Below, piece after piece: positions 8,653-18,123 of a stretch of 64,000 bases of DNA. This DNA comes from Meishania litoralis (GTDB lineage: Bacteria > Bacteroidota > Bacteroidia > Flavobacteriales > Flavobacteriaceae). The translations under genes and the position numbers were made by a program. Numbering within the stretch: the stretch's first letter is position 1; the number at the start of each line of letters is the position of its first letter. Under the pieces are notes generated by a model, which saw only the letters and a program-made list of their open reading frames with translations, searched no databases and was not told where the DNA came from. The DNA lies in NCBI RefSeq assembly GCF_042611095.1, contig NZ_JBHFPV010000002.1, forward strand, positions 124,001 through 188,000, read 5' to 3'.

Positions 8653-9531
8653 ATGACAGGCATACAAGACTTCGCCGAAAAGCATGAGATGGTCTCTTCA
8701 TTGTTCGATTGGCCGAAATCAAAAGAGGAATGGGAGCCATATCGTTTAAGTGATGAACAAGTCGCCCATTTTCATGAATACGGATACCTATCGGGAATCA
8801 AACTTCTTGATGACCGGCAAATCAAGGTATTGCGCAAAGAACTTGAAGAACTCATCGATCCTGAACATCCGGGCCATCATTTATTTTATGAATTTCATAG
8901 TAATGAATCATCGAACACCAATTCGGTTTTGTTCCATTCGCTTGGGCATTGGCGAATTACCAAGGGGTTTCATGACGTGCTTTGGAATCCGGCCTTTGTA
9001 ATGGCTGCACACCAATTGTTGGAAAACAGGCCGGTTCGTTTTTGGCATGACCAGTTGTTTTACAAGCCCACAAAACACGGTGGGGTGGTGGCCTGGCACC
9101 AAGATTATTCGTATTGGACACGTACCGTGGCCATGCAACATCTTACTTGCTGGACAGGTCTTGATGACGCCACGACGGAGAACGGTTGCTTACACTACGT
9201 TCCGAAAAGCCATAAATGGGGATTATTGAATGCCCCGGAATTGGCAGGAGATATGAACGGATTAATGGATTATCTGACCGAAGAACAGAAAGCCGAATTC
9301 AAACCAGTGCCCATTGAATTGAAAAAAGGGTATGCGACATTTCACCACCCTTTAATGGTACATGGATCGTATGAGAATAAATCGGACAGGAGTCGAAGAG
9401 CGTTTGTACTGAATGTATTTGCCGACGGTACGGTCAGCAATACCGATGATGAACTTCTAAAGGGAGTGCCCCCGATACCCAAGGGAGAAAAAATGGAAGG
9501 AAAGTTTTTTCCGCTACTTTTTGACCAATGA
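8653..9531 (+). CDS. phytanoyl-CoA dioxygenase (PhyH) family protein
   Basis: A 292-residue Fe(II)/2-oxoglutarate-dependent oxygenase of the PhyH family. The facial triad is visible as WHQDYSYW (His and Asp) and the distal His in HHPLMVHGSYENKS. The following RRAFVLNVF provides the arginine expected to bind 2-oxoglutarate. It is the last gene of the sulfatase operon and its stop lies 6 bp from the convergent gene at 9538. It may hydroxylate a small organic acid or sugar-derived molecule. The substrate is unknown, and the neighbourhood implies catabolism rather than natural-product synthesis. Confidence 0.8.
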   Translation: MTGIQDFAEKHEMVSSLFDWPKSKEEWEPYRLSDEQVAHFHEYGYLSGIKLLDDRQIKVLRKELEELIDPEHPGHHLFYEFHSNESSNTNSVLFHSLGHWRITKGFHDVLWNPAFVMAAHQLLENRPVRFWHDQLFYKPTKHGGVVAWHQDYSYWTRTVAMQHLTCWTGLDDATTENGCLHYVPKSHKWGLLNAPELAGDMNGLMDYLTEEQKAEFKPVPIELKKGYATFHHPLMVHGSYENKSDRSRRAFVLNVFADGTVSNTDDELLKGVPPIPKGEKMEGKFFPLLFDQ

Positions 9532-9537
9532 TTTTCG

Positions 9538-11238
9538 CTAGATCGTAAGCCTTTGTTTTTTGGAAGCGGCACGAGCCCTTTTCACCTCTATTATTTTTCT
9601 TATCCATTCCGGATAATCCGAATCATCATCTGCCGGATAAATACATATATGCTGGTCGGCTCTAGGTTTTTTGAGTTCATCAGGATGTTCGCCTAAAACA
9701 ATTGCCGCTGTATCAACACCGGAGTGCGATGCACCGGCCACGCCATGTGAAAGAATGCTCGCACCGCAGAGATACAGGTTTTCGATTTCACTTTTCGCTT
9801 TATAGGCAAAAGGGCCAATATGTTTCAAACTCTTCTCGGTACCATAAATGTTACCCCTCGTGGTATTTACATAATATTCGTTGGTGATGGGCGTACCTAA
9901 TTCGACATTTACGATATGTTCGCTGACATTTGGTATCGCTTTTTCCACCCCTTTGATCATTTTATTTGTCAAAACGTCTTTAAACCTCAAATACGAATCG
10001 GAACGATTTTCATTTTCATTCTTGAATTTTTCAAAGGCATCATAGTTGACAAGGGTTATGGCCTCGATGGTATGGTGTATGCCGTCATAGCTCGTGGGGT
10101 CTTTTAGCGAAGTGAAGCTAATGAACATACCTTCGAAGGCATCTCCTTGGGCAAGGTCGTTTTCAAGTGCCCCGTCATAAAATTCATCGATATCGGTATC
10201 GGGCATCATCCAAATATTTCCCGAATCGAGTCCCGCTTTTCGCAAATCCATGTCTACGGTCAAGAATAGCATTAGGGTAGTGCTGGAGTATTTGGTATTG
10301 CCCAGTTTTTTTTGAAGTTTGGCACTTATATGTTCGCGCCCGATCAGTTCAAGATATGTGATTCCAGGATCTGCATTGGAGATTATGTTTTTTGCGAAAA
10401 GCTGTACCCCATTTTCAAGTTGCACACCGATGGCCTTTTTTTTGGCACCGTTTTGAATCAGGATCCTTGAAACAGAGGTGCTGGTTTGAATTTCGCCATT
10501 GTACTTTTTTAATACGTTGGTCATGGCCTTGATCAACGCACCACCACCGCCCATAGGATAAAATCCTCCCTGAAAATAATGGTTCATAACCGCACAGTGT
10601 AATGGAAAAGCGGCTTTTCGCGGTTGTACGCCATGGTCGCCACATTGAATGTTCAAAATGTTCTTTAAAAGCGGGTCTTCGATATGCCAATCGACCACAC
10701 GTTTAAGATTGAAAAACATATACCGCAAAAGGTGACGAATATGGTACGGAAGCGTTAGTTTTCTCCAGAAACCCTTGTAGTAAGGTATCGAGAATAACTG
10801 ATTACTTACCTTTTGTACTAAGTTCAGGTAGGTTCTGATATGTTCTTTTTCTTTTGGAAATCTTCTTGAAAGGCGTTCTATAAGTTCATCTAGGTTTGCA
10901 GGATAGTCAAATCGATGGTTGCCAATATGTACATGTTCATAACCATCAGGGTTCATTCTAAAAAAAACGAGGTCATTCGCAATCTCGAGGCCTCGGTATA
11001 GATCGCTCGTAGCTTGGCCTTCTTCAAGTAGCCCGACATAATGGACACCTGGTGTAAATCTGTGCCCATTGAGATAAAAGCTATGGCACCATCCGCCAGG
11101 AACATCATGCTGTTCCAAAACCAATACCTTTTGGCCGGCCCTGGCCAAACAAATGGCCGATGCTAGCCCCCCAGCTCCGGAGCCAACTATTATCGTATCG
11201 TAATGCGCATCAGAGTCATCTTTAGGAGTATGTTCCAA
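9538..11238 (-). CDS. NAD(P)/FAD-dependent oxidoreductase, carotenoid isomerase/retinol saturase type
   Basis: A 566-residue flavoprotein with a Rossmann motif TIIVGSGAGGLASAICLARAG near the N-terminus, then LEQHDVPGGWCHSF, the second signature of the phytoene desaturase/CrtISO/RetSat superfamily. The C-terminal segment NLYLCGASILSHGVAGASHSG is the FAD-binding end. Likely substrates are polyenes or other hydrophobic molecules, but no carotenoid genes are adjacent, so a specific role cannot be assigned. It is the last gene of a minus-strand run (TIGR02757 gene, S10 peptidase, SGNH hydrolase, this gene). The 45-bp gap before it fits cotranscription. Confidence 0.78.
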   Translation of the reverse strand: MEHTPKDDSDAHYDTIIVGSGAGGLASAICLARAGQKVLVLEQHDVPGGWCHSFYLNGHRFTPGVHYVGLLEEGQATSDLYRGLEIANDLVFFRMNPDGYEHVHIGNHRFDYPANLDELIERLSRRFPKEKEHIRTYLNLVQKVSNQLFSIPYYKGFWRKLTLPYHIRHLLRYMFFNLKRVVDWHIEDPLLKNILNIQCGDHGVQPRKAAFPLHCAVMNHYFQGGFYPMGGGGALIKAMTNVLKKYNGEIQTSTSVSRILIQNGAKKKAIGVQLENGVQLFAKNIISNADPGITYLELIGREHISAKLQKKLGNTKYSSTTLMLFLTVDMDLRKAGLDSGNIWMMPDTDIDEFYDGALENDLAQGDAFEGMFISFTSLKDPTSYDGIHHTIEAITLVNYDAFEKFKNENENRSDSYLRFKDVLTNKMIKGVEKAIPNVSEHIVNVELGTPITNEYYVNTTRGNIYGTEKSLKHIGPFAYKAKSEIENLYLCGASILSHGVAGASHSGVDTAAIVLGEHPDELKKPRADQHICIYPADDDSDYPEWIRKIIEVKRARAASKKQRLTI

Positions 11239-11283
11239 TATTTTTTATTTGTGGTGTTATTTGTGTAAATGATATTGGCCAAA

Positions 11284-11970
11284 TTACTCCAAGGCCATTG
11301 CAATTGCCTTTTCTACCATAGGTTCCATTACCTTATAGCCTTCTACGGTCGGGTGCACTTCGTCGCTCGCATATTTTTTCGGAAGTCCGTTGCGCTCATC
11401 CGCCATGGCCGAAAAATAGTCCAAATAAACATGCCCGGCCTCTTTGGCATACGCTTTGATCAATGCGTTCAGCGCAGGTATTTTTTCATTTGGTTTCAGT
11501 CCGGGCCGCCAGGGATAGTCAAAGGCAGGCAAAACAGAGGAAAGCACTACTTTGATGCCGTTCTGGCTCGCGATTTCGGACATTGACCTTAGATTGTCCA
11601 TTATTTGATCCAATGTCATCGGTCCGGTGTTTCCGGCAATATCGTTGGTTCCAGCCAATATTACAACCACTTTGGGCATTAGATCGACAACATCTTGTTG
11701 AAAGCGTATCAACATTTGTGGGGTCGTTTGACCACCGATACCCCTATTGATATATGGTTTGCCCTCAAAAAAATCCGGGCGTGCCTGGATCCATCCTATG
11801 GTGATGGAATTCCCCATAAAGACTACTCGGTTTTCATTCATTTTTGGTGGTGTTATCTTTTGGTTCGCTTCCTTAAAATGATCCAATGCTGCCCAATCCT
11901 GCGCCTGTATGCTTTCACCAACACCTATTGTGACCATGAATACAAGTATAATGCTTATAATTTTTCTCAT
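11284..11970 (-). CDS. SGNH/GDSL-family hydrolase, secreted
   Basis: A 228-residue protein with a signal peptide ending near SIQAQ. SGNH blocks are visible in order: VVFMGNSITIGW (block I with the nucleophilic Ser in GNS, a common variant of GDS), NRGIGGQTT (block II Gly), LAGTNDIAG (block III Asn) and SDEVHPTVEGY (block V Asp-x-x-His). It is predicted to be a periplasmic or secreted esterase, acyl hydrolase or carbohydrate deacetylase. It lies between the S10 peptidase and the flavoprotein on the same strand with short gaps. Confidence 0.88.
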   Translation of the reverse strand: MRKIISIILVFMVTIGVGESIQAQDWAALDHFKEANQKITPPKMNENRVVFMGNSITIGWIQARPDFFEGKPYINRGIGGQTTPQMLIRFQQDVVDLMPKVVVILAGTNDIAGNTGPMTLDQIMDNLRSMSEIASQNGIKVVLSSVLPAFDYPWRPGLKPNEKIPALNALIKAYAKEAGHVYLDYFSAMADERNGLPKKYASDEVHPTVEGYKVMEPMVEKAIAMALE

Positions 11971-11997
11971 CTTTTTTACCTTAAAACTTATTTTTAA

Positions 11998-13482
11998 TTA
12001 ATATTTGGCGGCCTTGCCGTTGGCCATGGTCTTTTTAATAAAGTCCCTAATGTCTTCATTGGCCTTCTTTAGGTCTTCTCTACGTAGGTACATCATATGC
12101 CCACTGCGATATCCTTTAAAATCAAAACGTTCTTTCATTCGACCGCTTGGATCGACCTGCCACATTAGATATTTTGCATTGAAATAGGTCGTTGCACCGT
12201 CATAATAACCTGACTGCACCAAAACATTTAAATATGGGTTTTGCGCCATGGCCTGACGAAGGTTTTCACGGGTATTCTCATCAGAATTGTCCCATGGATG
12301 TACCGGCCCGAACATATTGTATTTGATATCGGTCTTGAATTTCAGTTCTTCCTGTAAGTAGTAATTTATCGCAGGAGTGAAACTGTGCAACCATGACGTC
12401 AATTCTGCACTGTAATCGGGCCTCATGCCTTCCAACTGTTTGTCGATGCCAAGGTAGCGTGAATCTAGCCTTCCTATGTTGTAACCGCCCTTGTCCTTTA
12501 GCAGATTTTTCCAAAAATAGGGAGTTGGAACCCTTAAGTTTTGGTCGATGATATCTTCTTTTTTAAGGCCTGAGTAATAGGCCATCTTTTCGGCAATCTC
12601 ATTTTTTTCGGTCTCACCGAGAAATCCACCTCTCGTAATTGCCGGAAGCAAAGTGTTTATGGTATATTCTTCTGATTCAGGAAGAATTTCAAGGAGGTCT
12701 TTTTGTTGCAGGCTATTGGGAAGGGCCTTATGATGCCAGGCCGCTGCGGTGTAATAAGGTAATTTTATCGCATCGGATACGGGTCCGCTATTTCTGATTA
12801 TGGTATAATCGGCAGGGGAAACCAGTATAACCCCGTTGAGATACATCCATTGGGCATTTTGCAGCTCCAATGAAAGCCCCATTACCCGTGGCCCGCCATA
12901 ACTTTCACCAATTAAGTATTTCGGGGATCGCCAGCGGTTGTTTCGAGTAACGAAAGTATTCAACCATTCGGCCAAGTATTTGATATCAGCATTGATACCA
13001 AAGAATTTTTTACGGTCTACTTCATCGCCCGTTTCCGGTATTGTTCGTGAATATCCGGTATTCGCTGGATTAACATAAACGATATCGGTAACGTCCAAAA
13101 CCGAAAAAGGGTTTTCATTGACTCCATACGGCTGAACAGGATATCCTTCTTCATCTATTTTTAACGTTCTGGGACCCGTATACGCCAAATGCATCCATAC
13201 CGAACCTGATCCAGGCCCGCCATTGAACGATATCAAAAGAGGTCTTGAGGCTCGATCCTTGACATTGCTTCTCGTGTAATAGGTATAGTTCAAAGAAGCG
13301 ATCGGCTTTCCCAACTCATCCCAAACGGGTTGGGTACCGATTGTTGCGGTGTAGTTGATCGGTGTTCCATTAATAGTTACACTATGCTGTGTGGTAACCG
13401 TAGTGTCAATGGGCAGCTTACGTTCTTGTGCTCTTAGCGAACAACAAAATAGGGAAAGGGATAAAAGTAATAATGTTCTCAT
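11998..13482 (-). CDS. S10-family serine carboxypeptidase-like protein
   Basis: A 494-residue secreted peptidase. I place the start at ATG 13482, because it is followed at once by a classic signal peptide (MRTLLLLSLSLFCC, then SLRAQ). The frame stays open 29 codons further upstream, but that extension would bury the signal. The N-terminal oxyanion region reads ISFNGGPGSGSVW and the nucleophile elbow is LIGESYGGPR. The C-terminal half contains VLVQSGYYDGAT and a final RSGHMMYLR, which provide the catalytic Asp and His. It probably removes C-terminal residues from peptides in the periplasm. It follows the TIGR02757 gene by about 80 bp. Confidence 0.85.
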   Translation of the reverse strand: MRTLLLLSLSLFCCSLRAQERKLPIDTTVTTQHSVTINGTPINYTATIGTQPVWDELGKPIASLNYTYYTRSNVKDRASRPLLISFNGGPGSGSVWMHLAYTGPRTLKIDEEGYPVQPYGVNENPFSVLDVTDIVYVNPANTGYSRTIPETGDEVDRKKFFGINADIKYLAEWLNTFVTRNNRWRSPKYLIGESYGGPRVMGLSLELQNAQWMYLNGVILVSPADYTIIRNSGPVSDAIKLPYYTAAAWHHKALPNSLQQKDLLEILPESEEYTINTLLPAITRGGFLGETEKNEIAEKMAYYSGLKKEDIIDQNLRVPTPYFWKNLLKDKGGYNIGRLDSRYLGIDKQLEGMRPDYSAELTSWLHSFTPAINYYLQEELKFKTDIKYNMFGPVHPWDNSDENTRENLRQAMAQNPYLNVLVQSGYYDGATTYFNAKYLMWQVDPSGRMKERFDFKGYRSGHMMYLRREDLKKANEDIRDFIKKTMANGKAAKY

Positions 13483-13565
13483 TTTATATGTTTTTCTGTC
13501 TCTTGTTAAAAATAGGGATTTTGGGTCAGAAACAAGGTCGTTTTTGAACACTATGGCGTTTGTGG

Positions 13566-14330
13566 TCAAAACTTCTCGAAAACACCTAGCCCGAACAGTG
13601 CAAAATCATATTTGACAGGATCTAGAGGATCTAGTTTTCTCAGATTTTTGTCAAGTTCTGCCAGCGCTATGGCATCATTCTGCTTTCTTTTCAGCAATTT
13701 CAGTTTTCTGGCTACATTTCCAGAATGGACGTCCAGGGGGCAAGATAATTTTGAGGGTGAAATATTTTTCCATAACCCAAAATCAACATTGGTATCCGCC
13801 GCTCGTACCATCCAACGTAAAAACATATTGATACGTTTGGCGGCAGAACCCTTTAATGGGTCGGAAACATGTTTTGTGGTGCGCTTTTCAAAGGGAAGTT
13901 CAAAAAAAATCTCCTTGAATTTAGAGATTGTCGGTTGTAAGTTTGACGCTGACTGGTGCGATGTAAAAACACCTTCCAAGCCGCCGTGGCGACTATAGAT
14001 ATTTTTCAAACTCTGAACAAAATAGGTAAGGTCGGTACCATTGAAGGTTCTATGAACAAAGTTCTCTAAGGCCTTTAGATGCGATTCATTGTGGTTCATT
14101 ACAAAATCATAGGGACTATCACCTAATAGACCCATCATTTTCTCCGCATTGTTTATGATGCTTTTTCTATTGCCCCATGCGATGGTCGCTGTCAAAAAGC
14201 CACTGATTTCTACATCTTCCTTTTTATCAAATCGATGGGGAATCTGAATCGGATCGCTCTCTAAAAACCGGGGTTGGTTGTATTGTGCAACTTTGGCGTC
14301 GAGAAACTCTTTAAGCTCTTTTTTTGTCAT
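13566..14330 (-). CDS. TIGR02757 family protein
   Basis: A 254-residue conserved cytosolic protein of a family found mainly in Bacteroidota (TIGR02757). Recognisable segments are SDPIQIPHRF, EISGFLTATIAWGNR and the C-terminal PLDVHSGNVARKL, followed by LDPLDPVKYDFALFGLG. The C-terminal part resembles helix-hairpin-helix DNA glycosylase folds (helical, with a conserved Asp region), which suggests a nucleic-acid role, but no function is proven. It is the first gene of the minus-strand run leading to the S10 peptidase. Confidence 0.8.
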   Translation of the reverse strand: MTKKELKEFLDAKVAQYNQPRFLESDPIQIPHRFDKKEDVEISGFLTATIAWGNRKSIINNAEKMMGLLGDSPYDFVMNHNESHLKALENFVHRTFNGTDLTYFVQSLKNIYSRHGGLEGVFTSHQSASNLQPTISKFKEIFFELPFEKRTTKHVSDPLKGSAAKRINMFLRWMVRAADTNVDFGLWKNISPSKLSCPLDVHSGNVARKLKLLKRKQNDAIALAELDKNLRKLDPLDPVKYDFALFGLGVFEKF

Positions 14331-14418
14331 TCCAAATTAAAATTCGGTAATACTTTTTAGCGGATCGACATATCGCGGGTTATTGAGATCATTGTGCGGC
14401 TAGGTCGACTATGACTTT

Positions 14419-15102
14419 TTATTGCTGCACGACTTGTTCTGAACTGGTAATCAAACCGTCTACCATCGTCAATTTACGATCGGCCATATCGGCCAATTCT
14501 TCGTTATGGGTAACGATGACAAAGGTCTGCCCGAATTGGTCGCGAAGTTCAAAAAAAAGATGGTGAAGGTTGTCGGCACTCTCCGAATCAAGATTTCCAC
14601 TGGGTTCGTCGGCAAAAATAATCGAAGGATTGTTGATCAACGCCCTCGCCACGGCGACCCGCTGTTGTTCACCGCCCGAAAGCTCATTGGGCTTATGTTC
14701 ATAACGCGCTTTCAGTCCCAAAAAGTCAAGAAGTTCCTTTGCCCTTTTTTCAGCTTCCCCCCTCGGGGTCTTTTTGATGAAGGCCGGAATACAGACATTT
14801 TCCAATGCCGTGAACTCGGGAAGCAACTGGTGAAATTGAAAAATGAATCCGATATGTTGGTTTCGAAATTTGGCAAGATCCTTGTCAGAAAGATTGGTGA
14901 CCTCCACATCGTTTATCACCAATTTACTATCTGTTTTGTTGGTTTGTGTATCCAAGGTGCCCAATATCTGTAATAGAGTGGTTTTACCGGCCCCCGATGC
15001 ACCCACAATTGAAACCACTTCACCTTTTTTTATGTGTAGATCGACACCTTTAAGGACCTGTAATTTTCCATAAAACTTTTGAATATTGCTTGCCTTTATC
15101 AT
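14419..15102 (-). CDS. ABC transporter ATP-binding protein, LolD-like
   Basis: A 227-residue ATPase with Walker A GASGAGKTT (residues 34-42), Q-loop FIFQFHQLLPEFTALEN, signature LSGGEQQRVAVARAL, Walker B IIFADEPSGNLDSE and switch VTHNEELA. The Q-loop and the SGNLDSE segment place it in the LolD/MacB subgroup, which drives lipoprotein release or efflux. No permease gene is next to it. The region up to folE (15103-15302) is divergent and AT-rich. Confidence 0.85.
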   Translation of the reverse strand: MIKASNIQKFYGKLQVLKGVDLHIKKGEVVSIVGASGAGKTTLLQILGTLDTQTNKTDSKLVINDVEVTNLSDKDLAKFRNQHIGFIFQFHQLLPEFTALENVCIPAFIKKTPRGEAEKRAKELLDFLGLKARYEHKPNELSGGEQQRVAVARALINNPSIIFADEPSGNLDSESADNLHHLFFELRDQFGQTFVIVTHNEELADMADRKLTMVDGLITSSEQVVQQ

Positions 15103-15302
15103 AAAGAGGAAATAAAAGTGGAAATGTAAACATTAACGCGTACACGGCAAAATAATACAGAACCGACCAAAGATGAATCATTCAAAAGTTAATTTTTAAT
15201 GTCTTGATAATAAAAGGGCGGTAATCGATAGGACGCTGGGAGATAAGCGAAATATAGCTTAATTTCGCCCCGAGCATATTAACGGTAAAATTGACATAAA
15301 AT

Positions 15303-15902
15303 ATGGCACCTTATCAAAGTTTGGAAGAGTACAATTTAGAGATTACCGACGAAGTCAGGGACCGCTACGCGTCTATAATCGATGAAATAGGGGAGGATAC
15401 GACGCGGGAAGGACTTTTAAAAACACCTGAGCGCGCAGCTAAAGCGATGCTTTTTTTGACCCAGGGTTACAAGCAAAATGCCGCCGAAATATTGAAAAGT
15501 GCCATGTTCAAAGAATCCTATAACGAAATGGTCATCGTCAAGGATATCGAACTGTATTCACTTTGCGAACACCACATATTGCCTTTTTTCGGGAAAGCCC
15601 ATATCGCATACATTCCCAACGGACATATTGTCGGCTTGAGCAAACTACCGCGAATCGTCGATGTTTTTGCCCGTAGATTACAGGTCCAAGAACGGCTCAC
15701 CAAGCAAATACTCGATTGCATCAACGATACCTTACGGCCTCAGGGCGTGGCGGTGGTCATCGAGGCATCGCATATGTGCATGATGATGAGAGGGGTTCAG
15801 AAACAAAATTCGGTGACGACCACCTCGGGCTTTAGGGGCACTTTTGAAAAAGAAGAAACCCGAAATGAATTTCTCAAGCTGATAAGTTCAGATTTGTCAT
15901 AA
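15303..15902 (+). CDS. folE: GTP cyclohydrolase I
   Basis: A 199-residue enzyme converting GTP to 7,8-dihydroneopterin triphosphate, the first step of folate and pterin synthesis. The zinc ligands are in YSLCEHHILPFFGKAHIAY and HMCMMMRGV, and TTTSGFRGTF closes the active site. It matches the zinc-dependent type IA enzyme in length and motifs. The upstream 200 bp divergent region contains a 7-bp inverted repeat, GCGAAAT/ATTTCGC (15247-15253 and 15262-15268), that overlaps a promoter-like TAATTTCG. Its role is unclear. Confidence 0.93.
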   Translation: MAPYQSLEEYNLEITDEVRDRYASIIDEIGEDTTREGLLKTPERAAKAMLFLTQGYKQNAAEILKSAMFKESYNEMVIVKDIELYSLCEHHILPFFGKAHIAYIPNGHIVGLSKLPRIVDVFARRLQVQERLTKQILDCINDTLRPQGVAVVIEASHMCMMMRGVQKQNSVTTTSGFRGTFEKEETRNEFLKLISSDLS

Positions 15903-15978
15903 ATATTATTGAATAGCGAAACGTCTTGTTTTTGGCATTTTTATTGCTCTTAAATAAGGAGAATCAATATATTTAAGC

Positions 15979-16281
15979 ATGGCTAAAGAAAAAGACGAAA
16001 AGATAAAAAAATTATTGCTGGGGCTTTTGTTCGACGCGATCGGGCTTCTGTCTTTCACGATACCCCTGGTAGGCGAATTTTCCGATATCGTATGGGCCCC
16101 GCTTTCAGCTTGGTTGATGACAAAAATGTATAGGGGTAAGATCGGGCAGGCCGCCGGGGTAATTACTTTCGTGGAAGAAATAATTCCGGGGCTAGACGTC
16201 ATTCCCACATTTACGATAATGTGGTTATATACATATGTTTTTAAAGGCTCTAGGAAAAAAGAAATTCTAGAGGCCAAATAG
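15979..16281 (+). CDS. small membrane protein, unknown
   Basis: A 100-residue protein with two or three hydrophobic segments (about residues 12-34, 54-66 and 72-90) and charged ends. The pattern of PLVGEFSDIVWAPLSAW and FVEEIIPGLDVIPT recalls small conserved flavobacterial inner-membrane proteins. No function is known to me. It stands alone between folE and the sulfite dehydrogenase pair. Confidence 0.7.
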   Translation: MAKEKDEKIKKLLLGLLFDAIGLLSFTIPLVGEFSDIVWAPLSAWLMTKMYRGKIGQAAGVITFVEEIIPGLDVIPTFTIMWLYTYVFKGSRKKEILEAK

Positions 16282-16391
16282 GCGTAATATTATAGTTCCT
16301 TTTAAATTCGATTATGCACGGTAACATAGGTTACTTTAGATTGCCGTAAAATGTCCTAACTTTACGCAATCACTAAATTATTTCCCGCTTC

Positions 16392-17612
16392 ATGCAAAGA
16401 AGAAACTTTGTCAAAAAAGCCACTTTGAGTTCGATGGCCGGGCTTATAGGGGCCGAGATTGTTTTTGGCAATCTCTTGCCAAAAGGCTATCGACCTTTGG
16501 CTTTACAAGACCCAGACCCTTTTAAAATGTTCGATAAAGACCCCGAAATGGTCGTTTTGAACAGTAAGCCCTGGAATATGGAGGCAAGGGCCCATTTATT
16601 GAACGATAAGGTTACCCCCAATAAATTCATGTTCATACGCAACAATGGCATCATCCCCGAAAAAATAGATGTCCAAAATTGGACGTTGACCATTGATGGT
16701 GAGTCCGCTGATCAAACAAAAACCTACTCGCTTGCTGAACTGAAATCAAAATTCAAGCACCATACCTATCAACTTACTTTAGAATGTGGCGGAAACGGTC
16801 GTAGTGAATTCGACCCGCCCGCAAAAGGCAATCAATGGACGATAGGGGCCGTTTCATGTGCCGAATGGACGGGTGTCAGGCTTCGTGATGTTTTGGAGGA
16901 TGTCGGTATAGGAAGCGATGCGGTATACGTGGGGTATCATGGTGCCGATATGCATTTGAGCAGGGACCCCAACAAGGAGCCTATCTCACGCGGTGTCCCA
17001 ATGCAGAAGGCTCTACAAGACGAAACACTTTTGGCATTTCAGATGAACGGTGAAGATATTCCGATTGCCCATGGTCATCCGTTGCGTTTGGTGGCAGGAG
17101 GTTGGCCCGCTTCGGTGTCTGGCAAATGGATCAATCGGATCAGTATAAGAAATAAGGAACACGATGGTGAAAAAATGGGAGGCTCCTCGTACCGAGTACC
17201 CTGCAAACCTGTCGCCCCGGGAGAAAAAGTAAAGGACGAGGATATGTGCGTAATCGAATCAATGCCCGTAAAATCTTTGATTACCTACCCTAAAAGTGGG
17301 GCGACGTTCCCAAAATCAAAAAGCTTGAATATAAAGGGCCATGCATGGGCCGGTGAGCTCGAAGTTTCAAAAGTGGAATATTCCATTGATTTTGGATCGA
17401 CCTGGGCGCCCTGCACATTGGAAAAACCGGCCAATCGTTTGGCTTGGCAACACTTTTCGGCACAAATACGTTTTCCGGTGGTTGGTTACTATGAAGTTTG
17501 GGCGAGGGCTACCGATTCAAATGGAAAAGCACAGCCAATGTTGTTACCGGGTTGGAACCCCAAAGGATATCTGAACAATGCGTGCCATCGAATTGCGGTA
17601 AAAGTGACCTAA
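16392..17612 (+). CDS. sulfite oxidase-family molybdopterin enzyme (SorA-like)
   Basis: A 406-residue molybdopterin oxidoreductase. The N-terminus RRNFVKK (residues 3-9) followed by a hydrophobic stretch is a Tat export signal, as expected for a folded Mo enzyme. The molybdenum-ligand cysteine is Cys132 in TLECGGNGRSEF, and the C-terminal third is the Mo-co dimerisation domain. The very next base starts a gene for a membrane-anchored c-type cytochrome. The pair resembles the SorAB sulfite:cytochrome c oxidoreductase that oxidises sulfite to sulfate in the periplasm. Sulfite rather than another substrate is inferred from family and partner. Confidence 0.83.
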   Translation: MQRRNFVKKATLSSMAGLIGAEIVFGNLLPKGYRPLALQDPDPFKMFDKDPEMVVLNSKPWNMEARAHLLNDKVTPNKFMFIRNNGIIPEKIDVQNWTLTIDGESADQTKTYSLAELKSKFKHHTYQLTLECGGNGRSEFDPPAKGNQWTIGAVSCAEWTGVRLRDVLEDVGIGSDAVYVGYHGADMHLSRDPNKEPISRGVPMQKALQDETLLAFQMNGEDIPIAHGHPLRLVAGGWPASVSGKWINRISIRNKEHDGEKMGGSSYRVPCKPVAPGEKVKDEDMCVIESMPVKSLITYPKSGATFPKSKSLNIKGHAWAGELEVSKVEYSIDFGSTWAPCTLEKPANRLAWQHFSAQIRFPVVGYYEVWARATDSNGKAQPMLLPGWNPKGYLNNACHRIAVKVT

Positions 17613-18080
17613 ATGGAGAATAAGGGTTTTTGGAAAGGTTCGAGAAGGGTCTATCGCACGCTCATCGTTGTTTGTGCGGTATTGGTGATATTTTCGATCA
17701 TTGCTATTTATTTGATGAACGGCGAGCAATTGAACGTTCAAGATTCGAATGCAGAGTACAGTACCTTGCCGGATAATGGCGACCCGAATAGAATAGTCGA
17801 TGGTATTCATGTACGTACAGGGTTGGTTGAAGGAGAGGGTCTTATGACCGTCGTGAACAACTGTACCAATTGCCATTCCGCCGAATTGGTCATGCAAAAT
17901 CGAATGAACAAAGAACGTTGGATTTCAACGATCCGATGGATGCAAAAGACACAAAATTTATGGGACCTGGGCGACAATGAAGAAATCATCGTGAATTATC
18001 TGGTCACCAATTACCCACCTGTTGAAAAGGGCAGAAGGGAGGCTTTGTCGGATATCGATTGGTACCAGCTGAAAGATTGA
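17613..18080 (+). CDS. membrane-anchored c-type cytochrome (SorB-like partner)
   Basis: A 155-residue protein whose ATG directly abuts the TAA of the molybdoenzyme gene, so translation is probably coupled. A single transmembrane anchor spans about residues 16-35. One haem-attachment motif CTNCH is seen at residues 84-88, and a Met further on could be the distal ligand. It likely receives electrons from the sulfite oxidase-like protein and passes them to the respiratory chain. Confidence 0.8.
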   Translation: MENKGFWKGSRRVYRTLIVVCAVLVIFSIIAIYLMNGEQLNVQDSNAEYSTLPDNGDPNRIVDGIHVRTGLVEGEGLMTVVNNCTNCHSAELVMQNRMNKERWISTIRWMQKTQNLWDLGDNEEIIVNYLVTNYPPVEKGRREALSDIDWYQLKD

Positions 18081-18123
18081 TCAAGACTTAACGACAAAAG
18101 AAATCACTTAAAACATTCATTTT

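Noticed and set aside
16321..16334. Hairpin GTAAC/GTTAC upstream of the molybdoenzyme gene
   Set aside because: The stem is only five AT-rich pairs with no T-run, which is expected by chance.
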